A stretch of 64,000 nt of DNA, from IMG/VR virus record IMGVR_UViG_3300037042_006682, positions 1 to 64,000 of that record. One strand, 5' to 3'. Positions within the stretch are counted from its first letter, which is position 1, and each line of letters begins with the position of its first letter. The position numbers were made by a program, and so were the translations under genes. Below are positions 40,473 to 48,124 of this stretch, one piece after another. The DNA comes from a virus. The notes beneath the pieces are model-generated. The model saw only the letters and a program-made list of their open reading frames with translations. It was not told the DNA's origin and searched no databases.

Positions 40473-40490
40473 TGCGTACGCGCGTACGCA
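40473..40490. repeat. 18-bp alternating YR palindrome, copy 8 (TGCGTACGCGCGTACGCA)
   Basis: A perfect palindrome in the gap between the resolvase gene (stop 40510) and the gene starting at 40454. Confidence 0.8.
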
Positions 40491-40509
40491 ACCCGCCGTC
40501 TGCCTGCCG

Positions 40510-41061
40510 CTAGAACAGCTTCTCTTGCTTCCACTCAAACGATCCTACGTCAACCGCCCCGCCCGTTAAGCGGTGTAGGTGCAGGGCCGCCACCGCCCAG
40601 GCGTCCGCCTGGTTGTGGTCCGCCACGGGCACCCCTTGCTTTAGCACGTGGGGCAGGATCTTGTCCTTCTTGAGGTTCCCCTTGCCGAAGATCTCCTTGC
40701 GGATCTGGCTCACGATGTAGAGCGCGGGCTCCACCCGGCACGCCAGCCACAGCTGCGTCTTCACGACCCCGTGCAGCTCCCCGAGGTCGTTCTGGGCCCC
40801 GCGTGCCCCCCAGGCGAACTGCTCGATGGCCACCCCGCAGGGGGCCGGTGCCGCCCGGTAGGCCCGCACCACCGCCGTCGCGATGTCGAGCATGCGCTCC
40901 ACGCGCTCCCGCGTCGTGGCCGTGCGCTTCAGCGCGTACCCCACGGTCTCCGCCGCCCAGACAGAGCCCGTGGCCCCGTCGAGCGTTACAAGGCCGGCCC
41001 CCCGATCCGAAAGATCGAGCCCGAGCACGCTCCCAAGGGTATTGTCTTGCCCGTTGTGCAT
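40510..41061 (-). CDS. RuvC-like Holliday junction resolvase
   Basis: About 183 residues. RuvC/RNase H-fold acidic motifs appear in order: VLGLDLSDRGAG (first Asp), VAIEQFAWGARG (Glu), and DHNQADAWAVAALH near the C-terminus (His/Asp). The spacing agrees with RuvC-family nucleases that cut four-way junctions. In the phage this would resolve branched DNA from replication and recombination before packaging. The start is uncertain among ATG 41061, TTG 41067 and GTG 41073; AGAGG at 41077-41073 best fits the TTG. Confidence 0.75.
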   Translation of the reverse strand: MHNGQDNTLGSVLGLDLSDRGAGLVTLDGATGSVWAAETVGYALKRTATTRERVERMLDIATAVVRAYRAAPAPCGVAIEQFAWGARGAQNDLGELHGVVKTQLWLACRVEPALYIVSQIRKEIFGKGNLKKDKILPHVLKQGVPVADHNQADAWAVAALHLHRLTGGAVDVGSFEWKQEKLF

Positions 41062-41083
41062 ATTCAAAACCACCTCTGACTAA

Positions 41084-41099
41084 AACTCCCTAGGGAGTT
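41084..41099. promoter_or_regulatory. 16-bp perfect palindrome (AACTCCCTAGGGAGTT), operator candidate
   Basis: It lies in the relatively AT-rich 55-base gap upstream of the resolvase gene, flanked by two direct copies of TTTTATGC (minus strand). It can pair as a 6-bp stem with a CTAG loop followed by TTTTA, so a weak terminator is also possible. Confidence 0.45.
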
Positions 41100-41128
41100 G
41101 TGCATAAAACACGCATAAAACGATCATT

Positions 41129-42244
41129 TCAAGGGCATTCAAACAATAAGGTCTGCCACGCCAACACCACGCACGCGGGCACCTGGCCATTGCCCAGGGC
41201 GCGAATGCGCGCCGGGCGCTTGTCACATTTGACGATCACGCGCGGCACCTGCGCCGCACCAGCGGCCTCGGCCGGGTCGGCCGCCCATTGGGTCCCCGTA
41301 ACGTGAGCCTCGCGCCATGCCGCCAGTGCGGGCGCGGCCAGCGGGCCCGGCGCAGTCCAACCCGGCACCCAGCCCATCAACCACTCAACCCAGGCGGGGT
41401 TCAGGGCTCCGCCCACCGATTGAGGGTATGCTCTAGCGATTTCCTCCTCTAAGTCTCCGTGTCCTCCATTCGCCTGCCTAGCGTGCGCAGAAGAAGCTAC
41501 ATTTCCGGGGTATAATCTAGCCTCCAGTTGCTGCACCTCTGTCCGCAGGTTGTGACCGCCCTCGCGGCCGCTATGCCCCGGCCCACCCCGACCATCGGCC
41601 CGCGTAGGCGTCGGGAACATCTGAAAGTGCTTATTGGCGTTGCCCCGCACGGCCTGGATCGGGTCGCCCCGGCCCCCGCGCTCTCCATCGGTGGCGCGGA
41701 TCGTCGGGAACCGCCGCACGACCGTCGCCAGCCCGTCCCCGCTCGTGGGGGAGAGGCCCGCCCGGTTATCATTCCCGCAGACCGTGATCGTGGGCCACAG
41801 CCCCACCGCCGCCATGCCGTCCAGGGAGTTGATCCCACCCCACTTCTTGACGTTTCCCCCGCCATTACAGTGCTTCTGGCCCGCCGTGTCCATCGCGCAC
41901 GGCGTCGGATACGTCGCTTCCAACGATCCAGATCCGCTCGCGGCGATGGGGCGCCCCGGCGTCGAGCGCGCCCAGCACGCCCCAGCACGCATCGTACCCC
42001 AGCGCGGCCAGATCTCCGAGTACGACATCAAGCCCCCGCCCAGTAAGCATTGGGCTGTTTTCCACGAGCACGTGACGGGGTCGTACCTCGCGAAGGATGC
42101 GAGCGAACTCCCGCCAGAGGCCAGATCGGGCTCCAGCGAGACCGCGCCCCGTCCCCGCGGAACTAATGTCCTGGCAGGGAAAGCCGCCCGAAACGACGTC
42201 AACAACGCCCCGCCACGGGCGTCCGTCGAAGGAACGAACATCAT
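41129..42244 (-). CDS. Cytosine methyltransferase, C-terminal/target-recognition part in separate frame
   Basis: The frame stays open upstream to 42739; a start near 42244 (MMFVPSTDARGG) is tentative. Sequence such as DPVTCSWKTAQC, SYSEIWPRWGTMRAG, YPTPCAMDTAG, FPTPTRADGRGG, LNPAWVEWLMGWVPGW and the motif X-like RALGNGQVPACVVLAW matches the C-terminal part of phage C5 methyltransferases. The catalytic motifs I-VIII lie in the overlapping gene at 41865 in another frame. About 300 bases therefore seem to carry conserved sequence in both frames. Together they would form a complete enzyme from two polypeptides or by frameshifting. Confidence 0.65.
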   Translation of the reverse strand: MMFVPSTDARGGALLTSFRAAFPARTLVPRGRGAVSLEPDLASGGSSLASFARYDPVTCSWKTAQCLLGGGLMSYSEIWPRWGTMRAGACWARSTPGRPIAASGSGSLEATYPTPCAMDTAGQKHCNGGGNVKKWGGINSLDGMAAVGLWPTITVCGNDNRAGLSPTSGDGLATVVRRFPTIRATDGERGGRGDPIQAVRGNANKHFQMFPTPTRADGRGGPGHSGREGGHNLRTEVQQLEARLYPGNVASSAHARQANGGHGDLEEEIARAYPQSVGGALNPAWVEWLMGWVPGWTAPGPLAAPALAAWREAHVTGTQWAADPAEAAGAAQVPRVIVKCDKRPARIRALGNGQVPACVVLAWQTLLFECP

Positions 42245-42434
42245 CCCAAATAGGGAACGGTGGCAGGTGCCCATCATTCTGTCGCTCGCAAAGTCGTCGG
42301 ACGCAAAAGGCGTCCAGCTCCACGGCGCAGACGGTCCGCCAGCCAAGGAGGGATCCCCCGAGGATGCCTCCACCAGCGCCGGCAAAGAGGGCAAGTTCAC
42401 GTAAGCCGTCAACAGCGCATTTGATAGATGCCAT
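41865..42434 (-). CDS. DNA cytosine-5 methyltransferase, catalytic part
   Basis: 189 residues with the ordered C5-MTase motifs: motif I LALFAGAGGGILGG (AdoMet binding), motif IV VVSGGFPCQDISSAG with the catalytic Pro-Cys, motif VI LVENSP, and motif VIII HRRERIWIVGSDV. Motifs IX-X and the target recognition domain are missing here and appear in the overlapping gene at 41129. It probably protects phage DNA against host restriction or marks it for packaging control. It ends DGHGGPEAL, within the overlapping frame. Confidence 0.82.
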   Translation of the reverse strand: MASIKCAVDGLRELALFAGAGGGILGGSLLGWRTVCAVELDAFCVRRLCERQNDGHLPPFPIWDDVRSFDGRPWRGVVDVVSGGFPCQDISSAGTGRGLAGARSGLWREFARILREVRPRHVLVENSPMLTGRGLDVVLGDLAALGYDACWGVLGALDAGAPHRRERIWIVGSDVSDAVRDGHGGPEAL

Positions 42435-42440
42435 GACACT

Positions 42441-43427
42441 TTATGGCTCCTTGCACGCCTTGGCGATGTCCCGCGCGAAGCACGCCGCGCGCTGCGGGCA
42501 CCACTTGGCCTTCCGATCCCCCTTGTAGCGGCACCCCGGCACGCAGCGCGCGGGCCACGGAGGCTTGGGGCCTGCGCATCCCGCCGCCCACCAGGCCTCC
42601 TGCGCGGCCAGCGCGGTCCGCACGTCCGCCACCGTCGCATGCACCTCGGCCACCGCCTCGGGGTCCGGGCGCACGAGGTGCTCCGCAAGGGCCCCCACCG
42701 CCGCGTCGGCCTCCTTGCGGATGTAAATGAGGCGCCCACGCGCGAGCCCCGCCCAGTGCATGTACATCCGCACCTGCAGCGTGTGCTCGCGGAACGGCGC
42801 CCCGCCCACGGCCGGGTCGATCATGGCGAAGGAGCGCGGGCTCACCGTCTTCAGCTCCACGACCTCTAAGGCCCCGTCCGCCCACCGCAAGATCCCATCG
42901 CAGTGCCCCGTGAGGTTGTGGGCGCAGTCCTGGAAGGCCAGCTCCACGTAGCGCCACCCCGCGCCAGAGGGGCAGGGGATCCATCCGTGGGCCAGGGCGG
43001 GTACCGGGGCCCTAGCGCCCACCACCCGCTCGACCGCACGGAACGCGGGCCCCCCCTTGATGATGGCCACATCCCGCTCCCACCACCCCAACAGGGTGAC
43101 CCCCGGCAGCAGGGGCAGCAGCTCCTCCTGCCACGCGCGGTGGTAGGCCGTGCCCACCGCCGTCGCCCACACGTCCTTGGCGTCGTCCTCGCGGACCACC
43201 ATGGGGGGCTCATCGGGCAGCAACACGGCGTGCGCCCGCCGCGCCCCCTCGGCCGCGATCACGGCCCCGCGCGGGCAGAGCCGCCCCAGGCCGCTCGCGC
43301 GGAAGGGCCCGTCGCTCGTGGGGATGGGGTGCCGCTCGCGCCGCACGACCCCCGCGAGGGCGCGCTGCACGGCGTCATCGGGGATCGTGGGACGGGCCCA
43401 CGCGTGGTCCGTAAAAGTCGCGAGCAT
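42441..43427 (-). CDS. Cas4/RecB-like PD-(D/E)XK nuclease
   Basis: 328 residues. The central motif GHCDGILRWADGALEVVELK (about 184-203) supplies the D...ExK catalytic core, followed by TLQVRMYMHWAG (the Gln motif of RecB-like nucleases). Cysteines in the C-terminal part (CVPGCRYKGDRKAKWC and AACF), with others upstream, could bind an Fe-S cluster as in Cas4 proteins. Such enzymes process DNA ends for recombination. It is the last gene before the methyltransferase and overlaps none. Confidence 0.75.
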   Translation of the reverse strand: MLATFTDHAWARPTIPDDAVQRALAGVVRRERHPIPTSDGPFRASGLGRLCPRGAVIAAEGARRAHAVLLPDEPPMVVREDDAKDVWATAVGTAYHRAWQEELLPLLPGVTLLGWWERDVAIIKGGPAFRAVERVVGARAPVPALAHGWIPCPSGAGWRYVELAFQDCAHNLTGHCDGILRWADGALEVVELKTVSPRSFAMIDPAVGGAPFREHTLQVRMYMHWAGLARGRLIYIRKEADAAVGALAEHLVRPDPEAVAEVHATVADVRTALAAQEAWWAAGCAGPKPPWPARCVPGCRYKGDRKAKWCPQRAACFARDIAKACKEP

Positions 43428-43436
43428 GGCCCCCGC

Positions 43437-43811
43437 CTATCGCTTGAAGACCTCATCAACACGCATGGTGAGACGGTGGACGGGCGTCATGTCGTTCATG
43501 GGGCCGTACATCTGCTGAAAGTGCACATACCAGGCCCGCGCATGCTCGAACCCCTCCAGGATGGCCTTGCGGTCGTCCTGACGGCGCTCCCCGAGGCCGG
43601 TCTTGTCCACGGTGGTGATGGTGGCGCGGGCCACGGGGACATCAGGACCGAGATCGACGCCCGGCAGGGGGCTCGCATGGGGGCTCGCCAGCATGACGAC
43701 GGTCCCCGGCGTGTGAGGGCATCCGCTGTCTTTATCGTAGAGACGGGAGATCGCAGTGGCTTCGCCGGCAAGGATCTTGCCGGTCTCGTAGCGGTCGAGG
43801 GTCACGGGCAT
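43437..43811 (-). CDS. ASCH-like domain protein (124 aa)
   Basis: Begins MPVTLDRYETGKILAGEATA. The pattern 'GKILAGEATAISR...PHTPGTVVMLAS' resembles ASCH domains (GxKxxExR, P-G-D-x-V), a beta-barrel related to PUA domains and often linked to RNA binding. The rest is mixed alpha/beta. It is the first gene after the promoter at 43916-43945, with GGAG upstream of its ATG. Confidence 0.55.
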   Translation of the reverse strand: MPVTLDRYETGKILAGEATAISRLYDKDSGCPHTPGTVVMLASPHASPLPGVDLGPDVPVARATITTVDKTGLGERRQDDRKAILEGFEHARAWYVHFQQMYGPMNDMTPVHRLTMRVDEVFKR

Positions 43812-43869
43812 CGGGGACTCCTACGGGGGGGAGGACACTGAGAGGCGACGCGGTCCAGGGATCCCCCCC

Positions 43870-43886
43870 GTGGGGCCGCGGCCCAC
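43870..43886 (-). promoter_or_regulatory. Leader hairpin
   Basis: GTGGGCC pairs with GGCCCCAC (one bulge) between the promoter at 43916-43945 and the start of the gene at 43811. Confidence 0.35.
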
Positions 43887-43915
43887 CCAGAGCGCGACAT
43901 GCGCGGGGCCCCAGC

Positions 43916-43945
43916 ACCGTACCGCGCAGGCCACAGATTTGTCAA
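43916..43945 (-). promoter_or_regulatory. Promoter TTGACA-N18-TACGGT
   Basis: TTGACA at 43945-43940 and TACGGT at 43921-43916 with an 18-base spacer, identical boxes and spacing to 39386-39415. It starts just after the stop of the gene at 43950, in a 138-base non-coding gap. Confidence 0.6.
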
Positions 43946-43949
43946 CCGC

Positions 43950-44243
43950 TTAAACGGGGGGCGCGAGGGCAACGCGCAGATCGGCGAGCGCGCCCTCCCC
44001 AGCCGCCTCGTGCATATCCAAGCCGATCCCCACGGCATCCCGCAGCAGCAAGGGGTGGATGCGGAGGCCCCCGGGCACCGCGGTGACGAGCGTGCCACGC
44101 CCCTCGTAGGTCACAAGGGCGGCGACGTGCCCCTCAAAGGGGCCATGCCACAACACGGTGGCCCCGACAGCCTCCAGGAGGGACACGAGCGTGGAGGCGT
44201 GCGGGGCACACCCCGTGAGATCTTGGATATGCGGGATGGACAT
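43950..44243 (-). CDS. Small hypothetical protein (97 aa)
   Basis: Begins MSIPHIQDLTGCAPHASTLV. A mixed alpha/beta protein (VGATVLWHGPFEGHVAALVT) with a single N-terminal Cys. No membrane segment. Last gene of the long operon that starts near 57956; a promoter follows. Family not recognised. Confidence 0.55.
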   Translation of the reverse strand: MSIPHIQDLTGCAPHASTLVSLLEAVGATVLWHGPFEGHVAALVTYEGRGTLVTAVPGGLRIHPLLLRDAVGIGLDMHEAAGEGALADLRVALAPPV

Positions 44244-44258
44244 GGCAATCCTCCTAGG

Positions 44259-44486
44259 CTACTCGCCGCGTGGGGCGAGGGTCGTATTGACCTCAGTATA
44301 CCAACACGCACAGACGCGCTGCCCGCTGGGGGTCCGCCCCACCGGGGCACTCCCCGTCAGGGCGGGATACGTCCGCGCACAGGCGACCTGGCATTGCTCC
44401 ATGCCCAGCGTGGGGGGCCGCACCCCGCAGGCCCCTGCCCCCACCAACAGGCCCCCCGCCAGCAGGAGCCCCCAGCGCTCACCCAT
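44259..44486 (-). CDS. Small lipoprotein or exported protein (75 aa)
   Basis: Start MGERWGLLLAGGLLVGAGAC at 44486, overlapping the upstream gene by 8 bases. A short hydrophobic N-terminus ends in GAGAC, a degenerate lipobox whose Cys could be lipidated. The mature part holds four more Cys (EQCQVACARTY, VCACWY). Exported small proteins of this type often block superinfection; that role is speculation here. Confidence 0.5.
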   Translation of the reverse strand: MGERWGLLLAGGLLVGAGACGVRPPTLGMEQCQVACARTYPALTGSAPVGRTPSGQRVCACWYTEVNTTLAPRGE

Positions 44487-44829
44487 GCGGCACCCCGCCC
44501 TCAACAAGAACCGCGAGGGCCCCCTCTGCCGCCATGAGGGCCCGCGCCCAGCGCCCCGCCTCGGGGTTCACGATGAGCCCATTGTCGCACACCGGGCAGA
44601 TCGGCTCGCAGAGCCGGCACTGAGGTTCGTGCACCTGCGGCGGCCCCTCCGGACACTCCATGCACCCCACGCACCCATGCGAGGCATCCCGCAAGGGGCC
44701 CGTGTAGCCACACTCCGCACAGGTGCCCGGCTCCACGGTCTGCCCATCAGGCTCCTCGCCGCGCAGATGGCGGATCACCTCGCACAGCGCGCACTCCACG
44801 ATCGCTAGGCGGTTCATCGCGTCATTCAT
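44479..44829 (-). CDS. Zinc-ribbon protein (116 aa)
   Basis: Begins MNDAMNRLAIVECALCEVIR with GAGGGAC upstream. Repeated Cys pairs (CAECGYTG, GCVGCMECPEG, CRLCEPICPVCDNG) suggest two or three zinc sites. No DNA-binding helix is obvious. One of a series of small Zn proteins in this operon. Function unknown. Confidence 0.55.
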   Translation of the reverse strand: MNDAMNRLAIVECALCEVIRHLRGEEPDGQTVEPGTCAECGYTGPLRDASHGCVGCMECPEGPPQVHEPQCRLCEPICPVCDNGLIVNPEAGRWARALMAAEGALAVLVEGGVPHG

Positions 44830-44836
44830 CTGTCCC

Positions 44837-45130
44837 TCAGCGCCGCGTCCCGTCGTGCGGCTCGATGATCGCCTGGACCCGCGCCTGGAGCTGCCGCTCC
44901 TCGGCCGGGGTCCACCCGCTGGCCCGCGCGACCGGCGTCGGGGGGGGCGCCTTGCGTACGCGCGTACGCAGCTTCGCGTCGCAGGCCTGCTCCTGGTGCA
45001 GGCGCCGCGTCAGCTCCGCCGCGACCCCCATGGCCTCGTGGCTCACCACCACGAGGAGGGTCGCCAGCAGCACGACGAGGCCGCTCATCACCGCGATCCA
45101 GATGCTCCGCACGTACACGCTCGTGTTCAT
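44837..45130 (-). CDS. Single-span membrane protein (97 aa)
   Basis: Start MNTSVYVRSIWIAVMSGLVV at 45130, ATGA-coupled to the gene upstream. Membrane span at about residues 10-30 (IWIAVMSGLVVLLATLLVVV), then a hydrophilic C-terminal domain. It contains a perfect YR palindrome encoding L-R-T-R-V-R at residues 54-59. Possibly an inner-membrane accessory protein; not recognised. Confidence 0.55.
   Translation of the reverse strand: MNTSVYVRSIWIAVMSGLVVLLATLLVVVSHEAMGVAAELTRRLHQEQACDAKLRTRVRKAPPPTPVARASGWTPAEERQLQARVQAIIEPHDGTRR
44953..44970. repeat. 18-bp alternating YR palindrome, copy 9 (TGCGTACGCGCGTACGCA)
   Basis: A perfect palindrome inside the coding region of the gene at 44837-45130, identical to copies 8 and 12. 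Confidence 0.75.
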
Positions 45131-45495
45131 GGCCGGGGCACCCCCTCGATCGTGGCGTAAAAGGCCGCCACGCCGCGGTGCGCCGTGCAGGCGAGCCCCC
45201 ACCCCGGTATCTGCACCACCTTGTCGTCGCCCACCTGCGGGGCGTCCGTGGTATCTCCTAGCCGCACCACGCGCCCGCAGATCCGGCAGGCCCCCACCCG
45301 CATCGCGGGGTCCGCGGGCCGCGGCGCGTAGGCCTGGTCCTCCCAGAAGGTCGCCCCGCAGGGGCATCGGTAGGCCAGCGTGGTGTTCCCGTTGGCCAGC
45401 AGGGACTGCCCCACGTCCGCCGGGATCGCCCAGCGCCCCGTGTCGGGATCCCGCACGGGGATCCCGCAGACGCTGCAGGTGCAGGGCTCCGTCAT
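45127..45495 (-). CDS. Zinc-ribbon protein (122 aa)
   Basis: Start MTEPCTCSVCGIPVRDPDTG at 45495 (ATGA). Cys pairs CTCSVCG, RCPCG and GACRICGRVVRLGD give two potential zinc ribbons. ATGA-coupled on both sides. Function unknown. Confidence 0.55.
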   Translation of the reverse strand: MTEPCTCSVCGIPVRDPDTGRWAIPADVGQSLLANGNTTLAYRCPCGATFWEDQAYAPRPADPAMRVGACRICGRVVRLGDTTDAPQVGDDKVVQIPGWGLACTAHRGVAAFYATIEGVPRP

Positions 45496-45980
45496 GGCGC
45501 CGGGGGCATCCAGGAGCCCGTCTCCAGGCGCGCCCCGAGGTAGCGCGCCACCGCGTCCAGGGGGCTGCTCACGATCCCCGCGACCTGGGGGCAGACCCCC
45601 GAGGGCTCGAACTTGGTGCCCCGCCACGCCGCCGTGAGGTCGTCGAGGCCCCACGCCCCGAGCTGCAGGAGCGTGCTCGCCTGCCGGCAGATCACCTCCA
45701 GCTGCGCCCGCGCATCGTCCACAATCTGCGTCGCCAGCTCGTCCGCCACGGGGTCCGCGTAGCCCTCCACATTTGCCCCCCGGCTAATGGTGATGGTGAT
45801 GTAGATCGGCCGATCCTCCGCAAACGCCATCTGCGCGTAGAGGTCATGCGCGCCGATCGTTAGCTTCGCGGTGCGCCCCACCGCCCCTCGCGCAAGACAC
45901 GCCTCACCCTGCGCCCAGACATCGCGATGTGGATACGCTTCCATGCGGGCAATACTACCACGGATCGCCACCCAACTCAC
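45492..45980 (-). CDS. Hypothetical protein (162 aa)
   Basis: A GTG start at 45980 makes a GTGA overlap with the upstream gene; an internal ATG at 45944 is an alternative. Central strands (PIYITITISRGANVEGYADP) and a helix (LATQIVDDARAQLEVICRQA) give an alpha/beta look. Family not recognised. Confidence 0.5.
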   Translation of the reverse strand: MSWVAIRGSIARMEAYPHRDVWAQGEACLARGAVGRTAKLTIGAHDLYAQMAFAEDRPIYITITISRGANVEGYADPVADELATQIVDDARAQLEVICRQASTLLQLGAWGLDDLTAAWRGTKFEPSGVCPQVAGIVSSPLDAVARYLGARLETGSWMPPAP

Positions 45981-47095
45981 GCTTCACAACGCCCCAAAAG
46001 AATCGCCAAGTACTCATCTGCAATCGCACGATCACTATTCTTCTCCGGCTCAGGCAGCTCTGCATAGGGGGTCTTGGCCTGGCGGTACCACTGCGCGATG
46101 GCCTCGTGCCCCCACGCGAGCCCCGCCCCGCCCTCAGCATCGGTCGTCAGCGCGATGAGCCCCGCGTGCTCCCCCTGCCACGCCATCCAGCGCGCCCACA
46201 CCATGTGGACGTGATCCGCGAGGGCCTCCCGCCGCTCGCGCATGCGCATACGCAGCGCCGCGTCCGCATCGGTCAGGATCCCGATGGCCCACCCCACGTC
46301 CGCCCGCAGGAGGGACTCCAGGACCCGCCGCGCCCACTCCGCCAGCGTGGATGGGGGCACATGTAGCCCCGCCTCGCCGGTCAACAGGCACAGCGCATCG
46401 AACACGGCGAAGGCCGCGGTCTCCTGCGCATCGGCCCGCAGCGCCTCGGCCGGCGGGGCACCCGCCGTCAGCTGGGCCCGCTCCGCCTCGCGCTCCTGCC
46501 GCTGCTTCGTCAGCAGGAAGTCGTGCATGGCCATCATGGCGTTGGCGAACCAGCCCCGCATGAGGTCAAGGTCCGCCGTGGGATAGTGCGCGCAGTAGAG
46601 GCGCGCCCAGGCGTCCGCATCCGGGTTGCAGTGGATGCTGTGGTCGTAGTCGGCCACATCGACCGCGTCCTCGGGCTGGCCCTCGGCGGGCTGGTCGGGC
46701 GTGTCGTCACAATACGGCGCCACGGGGCCCAGGCACCGCGCGGCCAGCCCCTGCGTCACGCGCACCCCGTGCCCGCCCTCGTCGGTCCAGAGGCCCCCGC
46801 TGCCGTCCCGCACCACGCGGCGCACCACGCGCTTCTCGGCGCCATCCGCGCCGTCCTCCTCGAACCAGAAGTACCCCTCCACGCCCGGCTGCACGCCCTC
46901 GAACGTGGCCAGCAGGGCCCGGTCCACGGCCGCCCCGATCGCATCACTCAGCGCATCGTCGTGGTAACTCCGCGAGCCATCTGGGTGCGTCGTCCACCCC
47001 TCCACGGGACCCAGGGCGTCAATCGTCCGGTCCAGGGCCGCCAATCCCTCCGCTGGGGCCGACGTCCCCCCGCTATGCTTTGCCTCCTCACGCAT
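45977..47095 (-). CDS. Hypothetical protein (372 aa)
   Basis: ATG at 47095 (MREEAKHSGGTSAPAEGLAA) with AGGAGG 7 bases upstream. The N-terminal half has an acidic beta segment (VEGYFWFEEDGADGAEKRVV); the C-terminal half is a helical bundle (TLAEWARRVLESLLRADVGW). Contains a YR repeat coding for L-R-M-R-M-R. No enzyme motif is recognised. Part of the early small-gene operon. Confidence 0.5.
   Translation of the reverse strand: MREEAKHSGGTSAPAEGLAALDRTIDALGPVEGWTTHPDGSRSYHDDALSDAIGAAVDRALLATFEGVQPGVEGYFWFEEDGADGAEKRVVRRVVRDGSGGLWTDEGGHGVRVTQGLAARCLGPVAPYCDDTPDQPAEGQPEDAVDVADYDHSIHCNPDADAWARLYCAHYPTADLDLMRGWFANAMMAMHDFLLTKQRQEREAERAQLTAGAPPAEALRADAQETAAFAVFDALCLLTGEAGLHVPPSTLAEWARRVLESLLRADVGWAIGILTDADAALRMRMRERREALADHVHMVWARWMAWQGEHAGLIALTTDAEGGAGLAWGHEAIAQWYRQAKTPYAELPEPEKNSDRAIADEYLAILLGRCEA
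46237..46254. repeat. 18-bp alternating YR repeat, copy 10 (CGCGCATGCGCATACGCA)
   Basis: Inside the gene at 45977-47095. Alternating pyrimid­ine-purine throughout, near-palindromic. Confidence 0.6.
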
Positions 47096-47504
47096 CAAGA
47101 TCCTCCTGATACGTCTCGTACCACTCTAGCATGTCCGCCGATGGCCAGGACATGGACGCATCACTGGGCAGGACAACCGATCCGCGGGCATCGCTGCAGA
47201 TCTGCTTGGCCATCGCCGCCGCCTGCTCGTTCGCCGCGTCCTCGTCGAGCGCCTCAACCCGGAACTCCAGGTCCACCGTCGCCGTCGCGCGTACCTTAAA
47301 CTTCGCCATGATCCGCTCCTTCTGTGGCGTCCTCGCCACGTAGCACTCGCAGTCCGCCGCGCCAGGGTCCGAGGCCCGCTGAAAACGGGCATACCCAGCG
47401 TGCTTCTCAAACGCCAAAAATGGCGCTGTTGCCCGGCACTCGCCATGGTTGGCATCCCCAGGGAGACACCGCCGCCAGTGCCCACACGTCCCGCACGTCC
47501 TCAT
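47088..47504 (-). CDS. Zinc-binding protein with an internal start (138 aa; short form 73 aa)
   Basis: From ATG 47504 (ATGA overlap) the protein starts MRTCGTCGHWRRCLPGDANH, with Cys at CGTC, GEC and CEC, a small zinc-module type common in phages. In the same frame, with no stop between, an ATG at 47309 (MAKFKVRATATVDLEFRVEA) has its own AGAAGGAG ribosome binding site. The gene may therefore make a full-length form and a C-terminal form with a ferredoxin-like fold pattern, or represent a recent fusion. Confidence 0.5.
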   Translation of the reverse strand: MRTCGTCGHWRRCLPGDANHGECRATAPFLAFEKHAGYARFQRASDPGAADCECYVARTPQKERIMAKFKVRATATVDLEFRVEALDEDAANEQAAAMAKQICSDARGSVVLPSDASMSWPSADMLEWYETYQEDLDA

Positions 47505-48124
47505 CGCGTCACCCCATGCCACGCTACCGCGATGGCGTCGTAGATCACCTTCCGCTGGGCATCGGTGAAGGCCCACCGCACCCCCACGTTTGCGTCCGCC
47601 CACTCCACCGGAGACCCTCCACGCTCCTCGCTCACCGCGCACCAGTCCGCGACCATCTCGTACAGGTAGAGGTCGAGCATCCGCGTCGCATCCACGATCT
47701 TGGCGGGCGGCGCATCTCGGTCCTGCGGGTTGATGCACGCCGCGCGGATCCGCACGTCGGGATCCCAGTGCTCGGGGTGGTGCGGGTTCACCCGCACGTG
47801 CAGCTCCGTCGCTGCCCGCATCCGCCCCTCCATTCCCGGAGGCGGATCGAAGGGCACCCCGAGGTCCCGGCAGCGGTACTGCCACGTCACCCAGATATAG
47901 GGCTCGCGCTCGGGCTCGCGCAGCTTGCTCTGGTCGTGCACCTCCATCCGGCATATCAGCTGCCCCGCCATTGTGTCGGAAAGCGCATCCGCCAGCCGCC
48001 GGCAATACTTCTGCACGAGGTCGATGTGCCGGTAGGTGCGCCGCTCGAAGTGCGCCACCATCTCGTCCACCCGCTGCTGCCACGCCAGCGTCGGCACGTT
48101 CACGCCCTTCACGTCAATCGGCAT
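47501..48124 (-). CDS. DUF5662-like protein (207 aa)
   Basis: Start MPIDVKGVNVPTLAWQQRVD at 48124 with GGAGG upstream. The sequence RTYRHIDLVQKYCRRLADAL and MEVHDQSKLREPEREPYIWV resembles the 'HI..V......HD.SK....E...Y' pattern of DUF5662 proteins; a second cluster is VRVNPHHPEHWDPDV. The conserved His/Asp residues suggest an HD-like metal site, as in phosphohydrolases. Function remains unproven. Confidence 0.6.
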   Translation of the reverse strand: MPIDVKGVNVPTLAWQQRVDEMVAHFERRTYRHIDLVQKYCRRLADALSDTMAGQLICRMEVHDQSKLREPEREPYIWVTWQYRCRDLGVPFDPPPGMEGRMRAATELHVRVNPHHPEHWDPDVRIRAACINPQDRDAPPAKIVDATRMLDLYLYEMVADWCAVSEERGGSPVEWADANVGVRWAFTDAQRKVIYDAIAVAWHGVTR

